Assembly: GCA_019637585.1 (NCBI GenBank)
Contig: JAHBVL010000001.1
Location: 496,001-560,000, forward strand
Source of the DNA: Thermomicrobiales bacterium
Lineage (GTDB): Bacteria; Chloroflexota; Chloroflexia; Thermomicrobiales; UBA6265
DNA length: 64,000 bases
Direction of reading: 5' to 3'
Positions 8,345 through 16,368 of this stretch are shown one piece after another; within the stretch, counting starts at the first letter, position 1, and each line of letters starts with the position of its first letter. The notes beneath the pieces were generated by a model. That model made no database searches. It was not told the DNA's origin and worked only from the letters and a program-made list of their open reading frames with translations. The translations under genes and the position numbers were made by a program.

Positions 8345-8962
8345 ATGTGTGCTCAGGCGCCAGCCAATCAACCACCGAGCCACTCGGGTCCCCCGGGGCA
8401 CGCGGACAGCTCCGCCCCGGGCGGCGGCTCGCCTGCTGATCCGGCTCACTTCGAGCGGTTGTTCGATCGCTATTGGGACGCCGTCTTCCGATACTGCTAC
8501 GTGCGGTTGAGCGACTGGCATCTCGCCGAGGACACCGCCAGCCAGACCTTTCTGCACGCCCTGGCCGGGTTTCCATCGTTCAGGGGAGGCGCAGACGAGA
8601 TGGCTTTCCGCTGCTGGCTCTTTGCCATCGCCCGCACCACCGTGGCCGGCGTACACCGGGGAGCGTATCGGCAGCAATCCACCGCATTGGATCAGGCTGC
8701 CGGATTGGCCGATCCCGGATTCTCGCTTGAAGAACTCACCATCATTGCCGAGCGGCAAGAGCGATTGCGCGGTCTGCTTGATGCACTGCCACCCCTCCAG
8801 CAAGAGATGATCGAGCTTCGATCGGCTGGGTTGAGCGCTGCCGAAATCGGCGTCGTGCTCGGCAAGTCCGAGGCCGCCGTACGCCAGGCTCAGTCGCGCC
8901 TGATCAGATCGCTGCGAGCCGAGTTCACGGAATCAGACGCGTATCAGGATCTCCGTTCATGA
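8345..8962 (+). CDS. ECF-type RNA polymerase sigma factor
   Basis: The 205-residue protein contains sigma region 2 (FERLFDRYWDAVFRYCYVRL, about 36-55, and the promoter-melting segment around FRCWLFAIARTTV) and sigma region 4 (LPPLQQEMIELRSAGLSAAE, about 150-195, with the helix-turn-helix GKSEAAVRQAQSRLIRSL). The first about 30 residues are Pro/Gly/Ser-rich and probably disordered. It overlaps the next gene by 4 bp (ATGA at 8959-8962), which is the common layout for an ECF sigma factor and its regulator. The low-complexity stretch at 8228-8280 upstream has no clear promoter. Confidence 0.9.
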   Translation: MCAQAPANQPPSHSGPPGHADSSAPGGGSPADPAHFERLFDRYWDAVFRYCYVRLSDWHLAEDTASQTFLHALAGFPSFRGGADEMAFRCWLFAIARTTVAGVHRGAYRQQSTALDQAAGLADPGFSLEELTIIAERQERLRGLLDALPPLQQEMIELRSAGLSAAEIGVVLGKSEAAVRQAQSRLIRSLRAEFTESDAYQDLRS

Positions 8963-10317
8963 CCGATCACTTCGACCAAACCGTCAACCGATTCTGGGAC
9001 GACCTCGCCGCGGCCCGCTATCCGACGGTAGAGATCGAACCAGAGAGCGCCCGAACGATCGCGGGGCTCCACTCCCTCTTCCCGGCGTCCTTGCCGGTCT
9101 CGGCTCGCGAGCGAGCCCGGCAGCGCGTGTTTCAGTCTTCCGCTCTACCTCAGGAGAACACAATGACTGCCATTTCGATTCCGGTTTCGTGTCCCGCGCC
9201 GAACGGGACCAGGGCGACGGCTGTGCCAGCGCCGCCATTGCCGCATCGCCCCCGACACCAGCCCCGCTTCATCGCATTCTCGATAGCAGCGGTCGTGCTG
9301 TTGCTGCTCGCCGGCATCGGCGCCTACCTGGCGCTCGTTCCGGAACACGATCGCCTCTTCGGCGGCGGGGACAACAATCACGTGATTCCAGCCGCGCAAC
9401 CGGCATTCGACCCCACAGACGTCTCCGTCATCTGGGAAACGGGTGGAACCGTTGACCATCCGCTTGAGTGGCCAGTCGCGGTGGCGATTGCTCCCGACGG
9501 CAACGTCTATGTCGCCAATGCTTCCGCCAGCACCATTGAGGTTTTTTCACCAGCCGGCGAGCACCTGGAGTCCTGGGGTGAGGCAGGCGAAGGACCGGGC
9601 CAGTTTGCCTTTTCCTATGGAGTCTTCACGCTGGCCGACCTCGAGTTCGATAGTGACGGCAATCTTTTCGTCTTCGACTCGCTCAACGGTCGCATTCAGA
9701 AATTCGCTCCCGACCATACGTTCATCCTCGAATGGGGAACGTACGAGGTCGACGCCGACGCCCCAGGTGAGTTCGATCTGGTCATGGGCGGCGTGGATAG
9801 CGATCTGGGACTGGTGTATGCCTCCGATCGAACCGGCCGGATCCAGGTATTCGACCTTGATGGCAACTATCAGTACCAGTGGGGTTCGACCGGCATCGGC
9901 CCCGGTGAGTTCACCTACCCATGGGATGTCGATGTCGTCGACGGACGGGTCTTCATCGTCGATGAGGGTTCGATTTACGAAATTCCCAAGGGGGACCCCC
10001 GCGTGCAGGAGTTCGACTCCTCTGGCGCATTGATCGAGGGACAGGGAGCGCTGGGAAGCTTCTTCTCCGACTTCAGCTCGACCACCCACTTCATCGAATT
10101 CGACCCGACCGGCAGGCTCTTTGTGGCCGACTATGAAGCGCGTGCCGTTCGCATCGCATCGGAAGACGGCCGGCTGATCGACAGCCTGATCAACCTGCCG
10201 GGAGGACTGTCGCTCGCCGGCCCAAGCGGTATGGCCTTCGACGACGAAGGCAATCTCTATCTCGTCGATGACCTCACCAATCTCCTGATCAAGGTGGCCA
10301 TTCCGCCAGGCGAATAG
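8959..10317 (+). CDS. Membrane NHL-repeat beta-propeller protein, candidate anti-sigma/sensor
   Basis: The 452-residue protein has a cytosolic N-terminal part (about 1-100), one transmembrane helix (about 102-125), and an external propeller of NHL-type repeats (for example VAIAPDGNVYVANASAST, GNLFVFDSLNGRIQKF and GLVYASDRTGRIQVFD). Coupled 4-bp overlap with the sigma gene and this topology suggest a membrane anchor that holds the sigma factor and senses something outside. No zinc anti-sigma motif is present, so this is inference. An internal ATG at 9163 has a strong AGGAG site and is in frame, so a shorter form lacking the first 68 residues may also be made. Confidence 0.75.
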   Translation: MTDHFDQTVNRFWDDLAAARYPTVEIEPESARTIAGLHSLFPASLPVSARERARQRVFQSSALPQENTMTAISIPVSCPAPNGTRATAVPAPPLPHRPRHQPRFIAFSIAAVVLLLLAGIGAYLALVPEHDRLFGGGDNNHVIPAAQPAFDPTDVSVIWETGGTVDHPLEWPVAVAIAPDGNVYVANASASTIEVFSPAGEHLESWGEAGEGPGQFAFSYGVFTLADLEFDSDGNLFVFDSLNGRIQKFAPDHTFILEWGTYEVDADAPGEFDLVMGGVDSDLGLVYASDRTGRIQVFDLDGNYQYQWGSTGIGPGEFTYPWDVDVVDGRVFIVDEGSIYEIPKGDPRVQEFDSSGALIEGQGALGSFFSDFSSTTHFIEFDPTGRLFVADYEARAVRIASEDGRLIDSLINLPGGLSLAGPSGMAFDDEGNLYLVDDLTNLLIKVAIPPGE

Positions 10318-10415
10318 CGCAACACATCCGAGCCTTCTTCTCCGTTGTCAGCGGGGAAGAAGGCGCGTCAGGGAAAACGGAACGACGCGGTTGCAGCGAC
10401 GCGCGACATGATGAT

Positions 10416-10515
10416 GTAGCGGCGACGCCTGCGTTGCGGGGCGCAACCGAAGGGCTGTATGGGACCAGACGCACTTTTTCTCACAGAAATGGGCAACGCA
10501 GGCGTTGCCGCTACA
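10416..10515. repeat. Inverted pair of REP-like elements (GTAG family 1)
   Basis: A GTAG-headed hairpin sequence at 10416-10437 faces a near-identical inverted copy at 10494-10515. Each half is GTAG, one base, then an 8-bp-arm hairpin (GGCAACGC / GCGTTGCC in the intact right half). The same pair recurs at 30325-30423, and a single worn copy at 11470-11494. This matches the architecture of REP/BIME elements moved by RAYT transposases. Confidence 0.75.
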
Positions 10516-10540
10516 CCGTTCGCCCAGTGCCTATTGCCTA

Positions 10541-10651
10541 GTGGCCGACGTCGACCATCAGCGTATTCAGGTTTTCGATACCGAGGGCAACTTCCTGACC
10601 ATGTTTGGAAGCGTGGGCACCGGTCTGGATGGCTTCGTTTTGATGGAAGGG
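10541..10651 (+). pseudogene. NHL-repeat gene fragment
   Basis: Translation in one frame gives an isolated NHL repeat (VADVDHQRIQVFDTEGNFL, then a phase typical of the next blade: MFGSVGTGLDGF). It has no start, no stop linked to the motif, and no neighbours in frame. It lies 220 bp after the intact NHL-propeller gene and right after the REP-like pair. It is best read as the remnant of a second propeller gene that has been largely deleted. Confidence 0.6.
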
Positions 10652-10724
10652 AACTTCGGTAGGACAAGGCGCCGATCCAGCCGCGATTGCCCGGTCAATA
10701 CCTGGCTTGTCCAAGGTCGAATCG

Positions 10725-11273
10725 TCAGATCTGGAAAATACGGTGGAGCTCGATTCCGAAACCAGGCAGCACGTCCTGGCCGTCGAGTGTCGCCGATCCA
10801 TGAAGCACCTGAGGCTCCGCCCCCGGTTTGTGGACGGTGACGGTGCGGCGTTCCGGGTCGACCCACCAGACAAGCCGCACAACCGCTTGCGCGTAGAGCT
10901 CCTGCTTCTTCTGCATATCGGAGCGCGCATCGGTCGGGGAAATCACCTCAACGGCCAGGTCAGGTGGGATGGGGAAAAACCCTCGCTCGGGCACGCCAGC
11001 GGGCAGTCGTTCTCGGCGGATGAATCCCACATCTGGCGCCACGACCGTGTAGGGATCGCGGTTCAGGATGTAACCAGCATCGGCGTTCGTGACGAAGCCA
11101 AGCCCGTGAGCATCGACGTGCATCATGACCGAGGTGAGGATTCGTGCCCCGATGACTCCCGGCCTCGCGCTGGATGGTGACACTTCCTGAAGCACCCCTT
11201 CGATCAACTCGAATCGGCCGTCGATGCCCATCTCCAGGAACTCTTCCGCTGTAATCAGATGTGTCGTGGTCAT
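10725..11273 (-). CDS. Uma2 family endonuclease (DUF820)
   Basis: The 182-residue protein is a Uma2/DUF820 member with the PD-(D/E)xK-like core: TAEEFLEM at the start, FELIEGVLQEVSPSS, VAPDVGFIRRERLP with the metal-binding Asp, and LAVEVISPTDARSDMQKK with the Glu and Lys positions. Its start is ATG 11273. Such genes are amplified in Cyanobacteria and Chloroflexota and are suspected to be mobile or nuclease-like; the true role is unknown. The frame continues upstream to 11384, but that part is not like the family. Confidence 0.9.
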   Translation of the reverse strand: MTTTHLITAEEFLEMGIDGRFELIEGVLQEVSPSSARPGVIGARILTSVMMHVDAHGLGFVTNADAGYILNRDPYTVVAPDVGFIRRERLPAGVPERGFFPIPPDLAVEVISPTDARSDMQKKQELYAQAVVRLVWWVDPERRTVTVHKPGAEPQVLHGSATLDGQDVLPGFGIELHRIFQI

Positions 11274-11469
11274 AAAGCGGTTCCTCGAGGGTGAGATAGT
11301 CCGTCCCGATGGTACCACTCCGTCGTCCCTTCCCTTGCGCACAAGGCAGGTGATCGACCCCTGAGGGAGGCATCCGTTTCTCATCCCTCAGACCAGGAAA
11401 GTCACATCCCTGCGAGTTCCATCTGGCGATGACGTTCAGTAGCGGACGCCTGTCCCGCTGCCCTGCTGT

Positions 11470-11494
11470 CAACAAACGTAGGCGTCGCCGCTGC
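11470..11494 (-). repeat. Degenerate single REP-like element (family 1)
   Basis: Read on the minus strand this gives GCAGCGGCGACGCC followed by TACGTTTG, a worn version of the left half of the pair at 10416. The GTAG head is changed to GCAG and the hairpin is broken, so it is probably no longer mobile. Confidence 0.45.
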
Positions 11495-11612
11495 GCCTTG
11501 TCCACTGTGGCGGCTTTCTATCTGTCTGACCGGTGAGAAACCCCGGCGTGTCGACAACCGAGGCGATTGCGCTGGACAGCGCACCCGACCCGGGCGATGC
11601 GGCGGGCCGCTT

Positions 11613-12041
11613 TCAGACCGGGATGACGGCCAGGGCTTCGGAGCCGCCATAGACGGATGCGGCTGGGATGCGGCGATCGAAGGTCGCCAGCTTCCCGCCA
11701 TAGTGCGCTGCCAGACCGAGGAGATAGACATCGGTGATCTGCCGGTGTGTGACTATCGTGCCGGGGCGCAAGAGGTCCCGCAGGCTCACTGATTCGGACC
11801 AGAAGTGGTGGCTCGAGGTCGCGCAGGAACGCCTCAATATAGCCACCATCAAGGCGGGATCTTTCAGGGATCCTGGATAGCTGGCGGCGCTGGTGATCCG
11901 GACGAAGCCATTCTCGGTGAGAGCGCAGGTGGCCCATCCCTCTCTACCAACCGTGTCAAACCAGCGGTGCGCCGCGTTGCTGAACGCATGGTTGGCGTCG
12001 TGCATCGCCAGCAGCACGTTGACATCGAGTAGGTAGACCAT
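11613..12041 (-). CDS. PIN-domain ribonuclease toxin (VapC family)
   Basis: The 142-residue protein is a PIN-domain protein with the usual acidic positions: Asp in MVYLLDVNVLLAM, Glu in ALTENGFVRI, and Asp residues in QITDVYLLGLA and LATFDRRIPA. It should be a metal-dependent RNase held in check by the antitoxin encoded just upstream. Start ATG (12041-12039) overlaps the antitoxin stop by one base (TAATG), so expression is coupled. This is the TA group whose PIN toxins contain the TNRVKP/TENGFVRI-like segment. Confidence 0.88.
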   Translation of the reverse strand: MVYLLDVNVLLAMHDANHAFSNAAHRWFDTVGREGWATCALTENGFVRITSAASYPGSLKDPALMVAILRRSCATSSHHFWSESVSLRDLLRPGTIVTHRQITDVYLLGLAAHYGGKLATFDRRIPAASVYGGSEALAVIPV

Positions 12042-12268
12042 TAGGGAAGTTCGTCGCGCAGCTCGTTGACCATCTCCATCGTCACCACGACGGATGAGTC
12101 ACGTATCGGAAGTTGAGGAAAGCCATTGCGCTCAGGTAGGTCAAGTGGCGACGCGAGGCTCTCCCGCACCAGATCGGAGAGCACCTTCCCGGTCGATTGA
12201 TTCCGCTCCCGCGCCATCTCTTTGGCAGCGAAGAGGATGTCTTCGTCGATGTCGAGTGTCGTGCGCAT
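12041..12268 (-). CDS. Antitoxin of PIN-domain module (ribbon-helix-helix type)
   Basis: The 75-residue protein begins MRTTLDIDEDILFAAKEMAR, the classic N-terminus of a ribbon-helix-helix antitoxin, followed by an acidic, toxin-binding tail. The start ATG 12268 is preceded by AAGGAGCG; longer frames up to 12415 lack such a site. It should bind and silence the PIN toxin at 11613-12041 and repress its own promoter. Confidence 0.85.
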   Translation of the reverse strand: MRTTLDIDEDILFAAKEMARERNQSTGKVLSDLVRESLASPLDLPERNGFPQLPIRDSSVVVTMEMVNELRDELP

Positions 12269-12469
12269 CCTTCGCGCTCCTTCCTTAATAGACGAACATG
12301 AGAGAAATGATGCGACCGCATCATTTGGGTGATGCATGCGCATCACACCATGGTACCGCATTGAGCTGTCCGTGGTCATTCCCAGGCAGCAGACCGCAGC
12401 CCACCCCGCCACCAAGGCGCGGACGAGCGGCGTTTTGCCGATGCAACAGCTTCTTCCGAAGAAACGCGT

Positions 12470-13648
12470 CTACCAGTCGCCCACCGATCCATCGCTGTAG
12501 AACGAGCGCTGCAGCAGTTCCTGTTGGAACGGGTGTTTGCGGACCTCGTCCTCATTGATCTCGATGCCGAGACCCGGTTTCTCGTTGGGAAGGACGATCC
12601 GGCCTTCCTTTTGAACCGTATAGCCTTCCTGAACGACATCCTGCCGCCAGGGAACATCTTCCGTCACTGTTTCGCAGATGATGTAACTCGGTTGGGAGAA
12701 CCCGAACTCGAGGCTGGCGGCCGTGCTGACCGGGCCCTGGGGATTGTGTGGGGCCAGCGCGATACGATGCGCTTCGGCAAGCGCGGCAATCCGGCGAGCC
12801 TCGGTCAGTCCGCCGCAATGGGTGATGTCCAGCTGACAAATCTCGCAACCGCGGACATCGAAGAGAGCTTTGAACTGGGCGAGGTGGGTCATGCGCTCGC
12901 CGGTGGCCACCGGCGTCGTCAGACTGGCGTTGATGTGAGCCAACCCTTCGAGGGATTCCGGCCAGCAGGGCTCTTCGAAGAAGTAGAGATTGAACTGTTC
13001 CAGCGCCTGGCCGAACTTGAGACCCATCGCGGGTGAAGGGCGGGCATGACAATCGACCATGATGTCGATGTCATCGCCGACCGCGTCGCGCATGGCGGCG
13101 ACATTGTTGACCGCCCATTGCACTGGCCGGTTGCCTTCGATAGGCATGGTTTCCGGCACAGCCATCGATTTGAAGGCGGTATAGCCGTTCTCCACGGCAG
13201 CCTGGGCGAGTTCGCCGAATCGCTTGCTGTCGTCGCGGCCGGTTTCATAAAAGTCTTCCAGTTTGCCGCCGCCCAGGTGGGCATATGTGCGGACGTGATC
13301 GCGGACCGGCCCGCCCCAGAGTTTGTGGCAAGGCATCCCGGCGACCTTGCCCTTGATGTCCCAGAGGGCGAGATCGATACCGGCGATGGCCGTGGCCCGG
13401 ACAATGCCGTTTCCATGCCAGAAGTGCTGGCGATACATCATCTGCCAGAGATGCTCGATCCTGGATGGGTCTTCGCCGATCAACAACTGGCTCAGATCCT
13501 CGATCGATCCGACGACCCCGCGAGTGTGCCATTCCAGCGTGGCCTCACCCCAGCCGACCAATCCCGGTTGATCGGTGGTGATCTTGACGAAAATCCAGTT
13601 GCGCATCCGCGCATTGCAGACGAGGGTTTCGATCTTTTCGATTTTCAC
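12470..13648 (-). CDS. Enolase-superfamily dehydratase, D-galactonate dehydratase-like
   Basis: The 392-residue protein is a mandelate racemase/muconate lactonizing family member. The N-terminal capping domain is followed by a TIM barrel with metal ligands in VDCHAR, FFEEPCW and ATGERM and the catalytic His in [11 protein letters not shown]. These positions, and the ending [12 protein letters not shown], follow the D-galactonate dehydratase pattern, so dehydration of an aldonic sugar acid to its 2-keto-3-deoxy form is the best guess. Start GTG 13648 follows AAGGAG at normal spacing. It lies on the same strand as the sugar ABC transporter at 14468-17823, separated only by a toxin-antitoxin module, so uptake and breakdown of a sugar or sugar acid may be linked. 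Confidence 0.85.
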   Translation of the reverse strand: MKIEKIETLVCNARMRNWIFVKITTDQPGLVGWGEATLEWHTRGVVGSIEDLSQLLIGEDPSRIEHLWQMMYRQHFWHGNGIVRATAIAGIDLALWDIKGKVAGMPCHKLWGGPVRDHVRTYAHLGGGKLEDFYETGRDDSKRFGELAQAAVENGYTAFKSMAVPETMPIEGNRPVQWAVNNVAAMRDAVGDDIDIMVDCHARPSPAMGLKFGQALEQFNLYFFEEPCWPESLEGLAHINASLTTPVATGERMTHLAQFKALFDVRGCEICQLDITHCGGLTEARRIAALAEAHRIALAPHNPQGPVSTAASLEFGFSQPSYIICETVTEDVPWRQDVVQEGYTVQKEGRIVLPNEKPGLGIEINEDEVRKHPFQQELLQRSFYSDGSVGDW

Positions 13649-13750
13649 AGCGTACTCTCCTTCTGCTTCATCGTATCGCGTTTGCCGTGGGGTCGTGGGA
13701 TACCTACGACTACGATTCGAGTCACATCGCGGAGCGGAGTTCTGGCCAGT

Positions 13751-13769
13751 TATAATCTAGATTGTCTAG
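13751..13769 (+). promoter_or_regulatory. -10 box and operator of the Phd/VapC module
   Basis: A perfect TATAAT (13751-13756) is directly followed by the inverted repeat CTAGA-TTG-TCTAG (13757-13769), about 35 bp before the antitoxin start. No good -35 is visible. Toxin-antitoxin modules usually repress their own promoter through such a site. Confidence 0.55.
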
Positions 13770-13804
13770 CCAATATGGCCTCCGGTTGAAAGGATGGTCC
13801 GCCC

Positions 13805-14044
13805 ATGGAATGGCAACTGGCCGAAGCGAAAAACAAGTTCAGTGAAGTCGTCACCCGGGCGTTACATGAAGGACCGCAGCGGGTACGGCGGCGCGATGGT
13901 GTGGTTGTGATTGTCTCCGAGGAAGAGTACCTGAGACTCGCCGGCAAGCCGATGACGTTGAAGGACTACCTGTTGAATGCACCCGACTTCACGGGCGTCG
14001 ATCTGGAGCGGGATCAGAGCCCCATGCGTGATGTCGACCTGTGA
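13805..14044 (+). CDS. Phd/YefM-type antitoxin
   Basis: The 79-residue protein starts with the Phd/YefM pattern (WQLAEAKNKFSEVVTRAL, then RVRRRDGVVVIVSEEEYLRL), a DNA-binding dimer fold, with a flexible C-terminal tail that would wrap around the toxin. It overlaps the PIN toxin gene by 4 bp (GTGA, 14041-14044). A TATAAT box and palindrome sit upstream. Confidence 0.9.
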   Translation: MEWQLAEAKNKFSEVVTRALHEGPQRVRRRDGVVVIVSEEEYLRLAGKPMTLKDYLLNAPDFTGVDLERDQSPMRDVDL

Positions 14045-14463
14045 GCTTCTTGCTCGATACGAACGTCGTCTCCGAACTCGCACGGCCAGCGCCCGATGGG
14101 CGAGTGGTTGAGTATGTCGAAGGGATCGACCCGGGCGATATCTTTCTGAGCGCGATCACGATTGGCGAGTTGGCGCGCGGCGTGTCGTTGCTCCCGGACG
14201 GTCGGCGAAAGGCATCGCTCGGAGCCTGGGTGACAGGGCTGGAGCTTCAATTTCAGACGCGAATTCTGCCAGTCGATCGCGAGGTGGCTCGGTTCTGGGG
14301 AGAACTGACAGCCCGCGCCCAGCAACGGGGCGTCGTGATCTCCACCGCCGACGGGTTGATCGCCGCAACAGCGGTGCACCACGGTCTACGCATCGTGACC
14401 CGCAACACCCGCCATTTCGAGGCGAGTGGCGTGGCAGTTATCAACCCCTGGGCGGGGAGCTGA
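14041..14463 (+). CDS. PIN-domain ribonuclease toxin (VapC family)
   Basis: The 140-residue protein has all the PIN landmarks: FLLDTNVVSEL with the first Asp, ITIGELARGV with the Glu, and STADGLIAATA plus IVTRNTRHF with the C-terminal acidic and polar positions. It is a close match to FitB/VapC-type toxins and should cleave RNA when free of its Phd-type antitoxin. Its GTG start lies inside the antitoxin stop. The pair is inserted between the galactonate-dehydratase-like gene and the ABC permeases, on the opposite strand. Confidence 0.92.
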   Translation: MSFLLDTNVVSELARPAPDGRVVEYVEGIDPGDIFLSAITIGELARGVSLLPDGRRKASLGAWVTGLELQFQTRILPVDREVARFWGELTARAQQRGVVISTADGLIAATAVHHGLRIVTRNTRHFEASGVAVINPWAGS

Positions 14464-14467
14464 CGTC

Positions 14468-15358
14468 TTAGCCCTTCAGCGCTCCAACCGTCAACCCCTT
14501 GGTGATCTGGCGCTGCAGGAAGAAGAAGATGATCAAGACCGGCACCATGGTCAATGTCATGCCGGCGAAGATCCCCACCCACCTGCCGGAATAGACGGCT
14601 TGTTGGTCGAGATAGGTGAGACCGAGGGTGACGGTGTACTCCGACCGATCCCGGATGAAGAGGAGTGCGTAGAAGAACTCGTTCCACCAGGTCAGAAAAT
14701 TGAGGATGAGCAGTGAGGCAATACCCGGCTTGGCCAGGGGCAGCATGATCTGCCAGAAGGTGCGGAGCGGCGACGCGCCATCGATGGCCGCGGCCTCCTC
14801 CAGCTCGAAGGGCAGCGTTTTGTAGAACCCGGTCATGACGAACGTATTAAATGAAACGCCGCCTACCGAATAGAGCACGATCAGAATCATGTAGACATTG
14901 ACCCAGTCGAACCGCTGCCGGAGATCCTCGACGATGGAGAAGAGCGGAATCGCGGTCAGCGGGTACGGAATCATGATGCCCAGCAGGAAGAACATCAGGA
15001 GCGGATGACTGAGCTTGAACGGAATCCGGGCGATCGGCCACGCGGCGAAGCAGGCCAGTGTCACGCTGCCGATCGTGCCCATGGTGGTCACGATCAGACT
15101 GTTGAGAAACATCCGTCCGACGCCAGTTTCCCACGCTTCCCGCCAGTTCGACCAATGCAGCGTATCCGGCAGATGCCAGGGCGGAAACATCAGGATATCG
15201 GTATTCGACTTGAGCGATGTCAGCACCACCCATCCGAAAATGACGATGGTGAAGAGGCAGTAGATGGCCAGCACGACATAGATTGCCGTGAACTTGAATG
15301 TGCCAGGCGGCACAGTGTGTCCCTTCACAGGGGTCGGAGATCCCGAGGAAGCAGCCAT
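14468..15358 (-). CDS. Carbohydrate ABC transporter permease (MalG-like)
   Basis: The 296-residue protein has six predicted membrane helices and the EAA loop (EEAAAIDGASPLRTFWQIML, about residues 198-217) that docks onto the ATPase. It resembles MalG/LacG-type inner-membrane permeases (CUT1 family). The last helices end in the usual RQITKGLTVGALKG tail. It follows the MalF-like gene by 46 bp in the same direction. The ATP-binding subunit is absent here, as is common when one shared ATPase serves several sugar transporters. Confidence 0.93.
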   Translation of the reverse strand: MAASSGSPTPVKGHTVPPGTFKFTAIYVVLAIYCLFTIVIFGWVVLTSLKSNTDILMFPPWHLPDTLHWSNWREAWETGVGRMFLNSLIVTTMGTIGSVTLACFAAWPIARIPFKLSHPLLMFFLLGIMIPYPLTAIPLFSIVEDLRQRFDWVNVYMILIVLYSVGGVSFNTFVMTGFYKTLPFELEEAAAIDGASPLRTFWQIMLPLAKPGIASLLILNFLTWWNEFFYALLFIRDRSEYTVTLGLTYLDQQAVYSGRWVGIFAGMTLTMVPVLIIFFFLQRQITKGLTVGALKG

Positions 15359-15404
15359 CGATCAGGTTCTCCAGGTTTCCAAGGCTGAATCTGCCCTGAT
15401 CATC

Positions 15405-16298
15405 TCAATACTCCACCGTTTCCCGCATGGTGATCCGGTTGACCATCAGACTGAGCAGGAAGATGGCGCCCAGCATTGCCGTGGCCAGCGCCGACCCATA
15501 CGCCCATTTGAAGTCGTTGAACGCGATGCGATAGACGTATGTGACCATCACATCGGTGGAACCCAAAGGCCCACCGACCGCGACGGGTCCCGTCATGACA
15601 AAAATGAAGGTGAATGCCTGCAGCGCCTGGATGATCCAGAGCACCAGCAGAATCCGCAACACCTCCCAGAGCAGGGGAATGGTGACGGTGCGGAAGACTT
15701 GCCAATCGCCGGCGCCGTCCAGTTTTGCCGCGTCCGGAAGATCGGGTGGGATGCGGTCCATCCCGGCGGAAATGAGCAGAATCCAGGTGCCGACGCCATG
15801 CCAGACCGACGCCACGATGATGGCCGTCAGAGCCCAGCGTGGACTGCCAAGCCAGGGAACGGCGAAATGCTCCAGCCCGATTCGCTCCAGAAAGGGATTG
15901 AGGAGACCCTGCGAGGGGTTGTAGATCCATTTCCAGATCAGACCAGCCACGCTGGCCGCAATGACCACCGGCGCCAGGATGATGAAGGAAAAGAATCGTT
16001 TGCCTCGCAATGGCTGTTGGAGCGCCCAGGCAATGGCCATCGCGGGCACAAAAAGGAGCAGCCCACCGATGAAGGTGAGGCGGATCGAGTTCTCGACGGC
16101 ATTGTGGAAGTTGCCATCCTTGAGCAGAACGTTGTAGTTCTTCAATCCGACCCAAACCTTGGGGTTGCCGTGTCCCTGCCAGTTGGTGAAGCTGTAGTAG
16201 ATCGTGAGCGCCAGCGGCACAAACATCACGAGCGTGTACAGAATCAGCTGCGGCAGAACAAAAGGCAGGATCAGTCGGCGCCTGGCCTGCTGGAACAC
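15405..16298 (-). CDS. Carbohydrate ABC transporter permease (MalF/UgpA-like)
   Basis: The 297-residue protein shows the CUT1 permease pattern: an N-terminal helix (about 10-30), further membrane helices, and the EAA loop (DAAKLDGAGDWQVFRTVTIP, about 188-207). With the MalG-like protein it forms the membrane channel. A hairpin (16324-16348) separates it from the upstream binding-protein gene, which probably lowers permease expression relative to the binding protein. Confidence 0.93.
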   Translation of the reverse strand: MFQQARRRLILPFVLPQLILYTLVMFVPLALTIYYSFTNWQGHGNPKVWVGLKNYNVLLKDGNFHNAVENSIRLTFIGGLLLFVPAMAIAWALQQPLRGKRFFSFIILAPVVIAASVAGLIWKWIYNPSQGLLNPFLERIGLEHFAVPWLGSPRWALTAIIVASVWHGVGTWILLISAGMDRIPPDLPDAAKLDGAGDWQVFRTVTIPLLWEVLRILLVLWIIQALQAFTFIFVMTGPVAVGGPLGSTDVMVTYVYRIAFNDFKWAYGSALATAMLGAIFLLSLMVNRITMRETVEY

Positions 16299-16323
16299 CC
16301 GGGGCTCCTAGCCTGAGGGAAAA

Positions 16324-16348
16324 GCGGGAGCGGCATTGCCGCTCCCGC
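16324..16348 (-). terminator. Attenuating hairpin between binding protein and permease genes
   Basis: GCGGGAGCGGC and its perfect complement flank a 3-base ATT loop; on the minus strand the stem is followed by TTTTCCC. The position right after the binding-protein stop (16369) and before the permease start (16298) is classic for partial termination or 3'-end protection in sugar ABC operons. Confidence 0.75.
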
Positions 16349-16368
16349 GTTGCGAATGGTTCCGGCGA

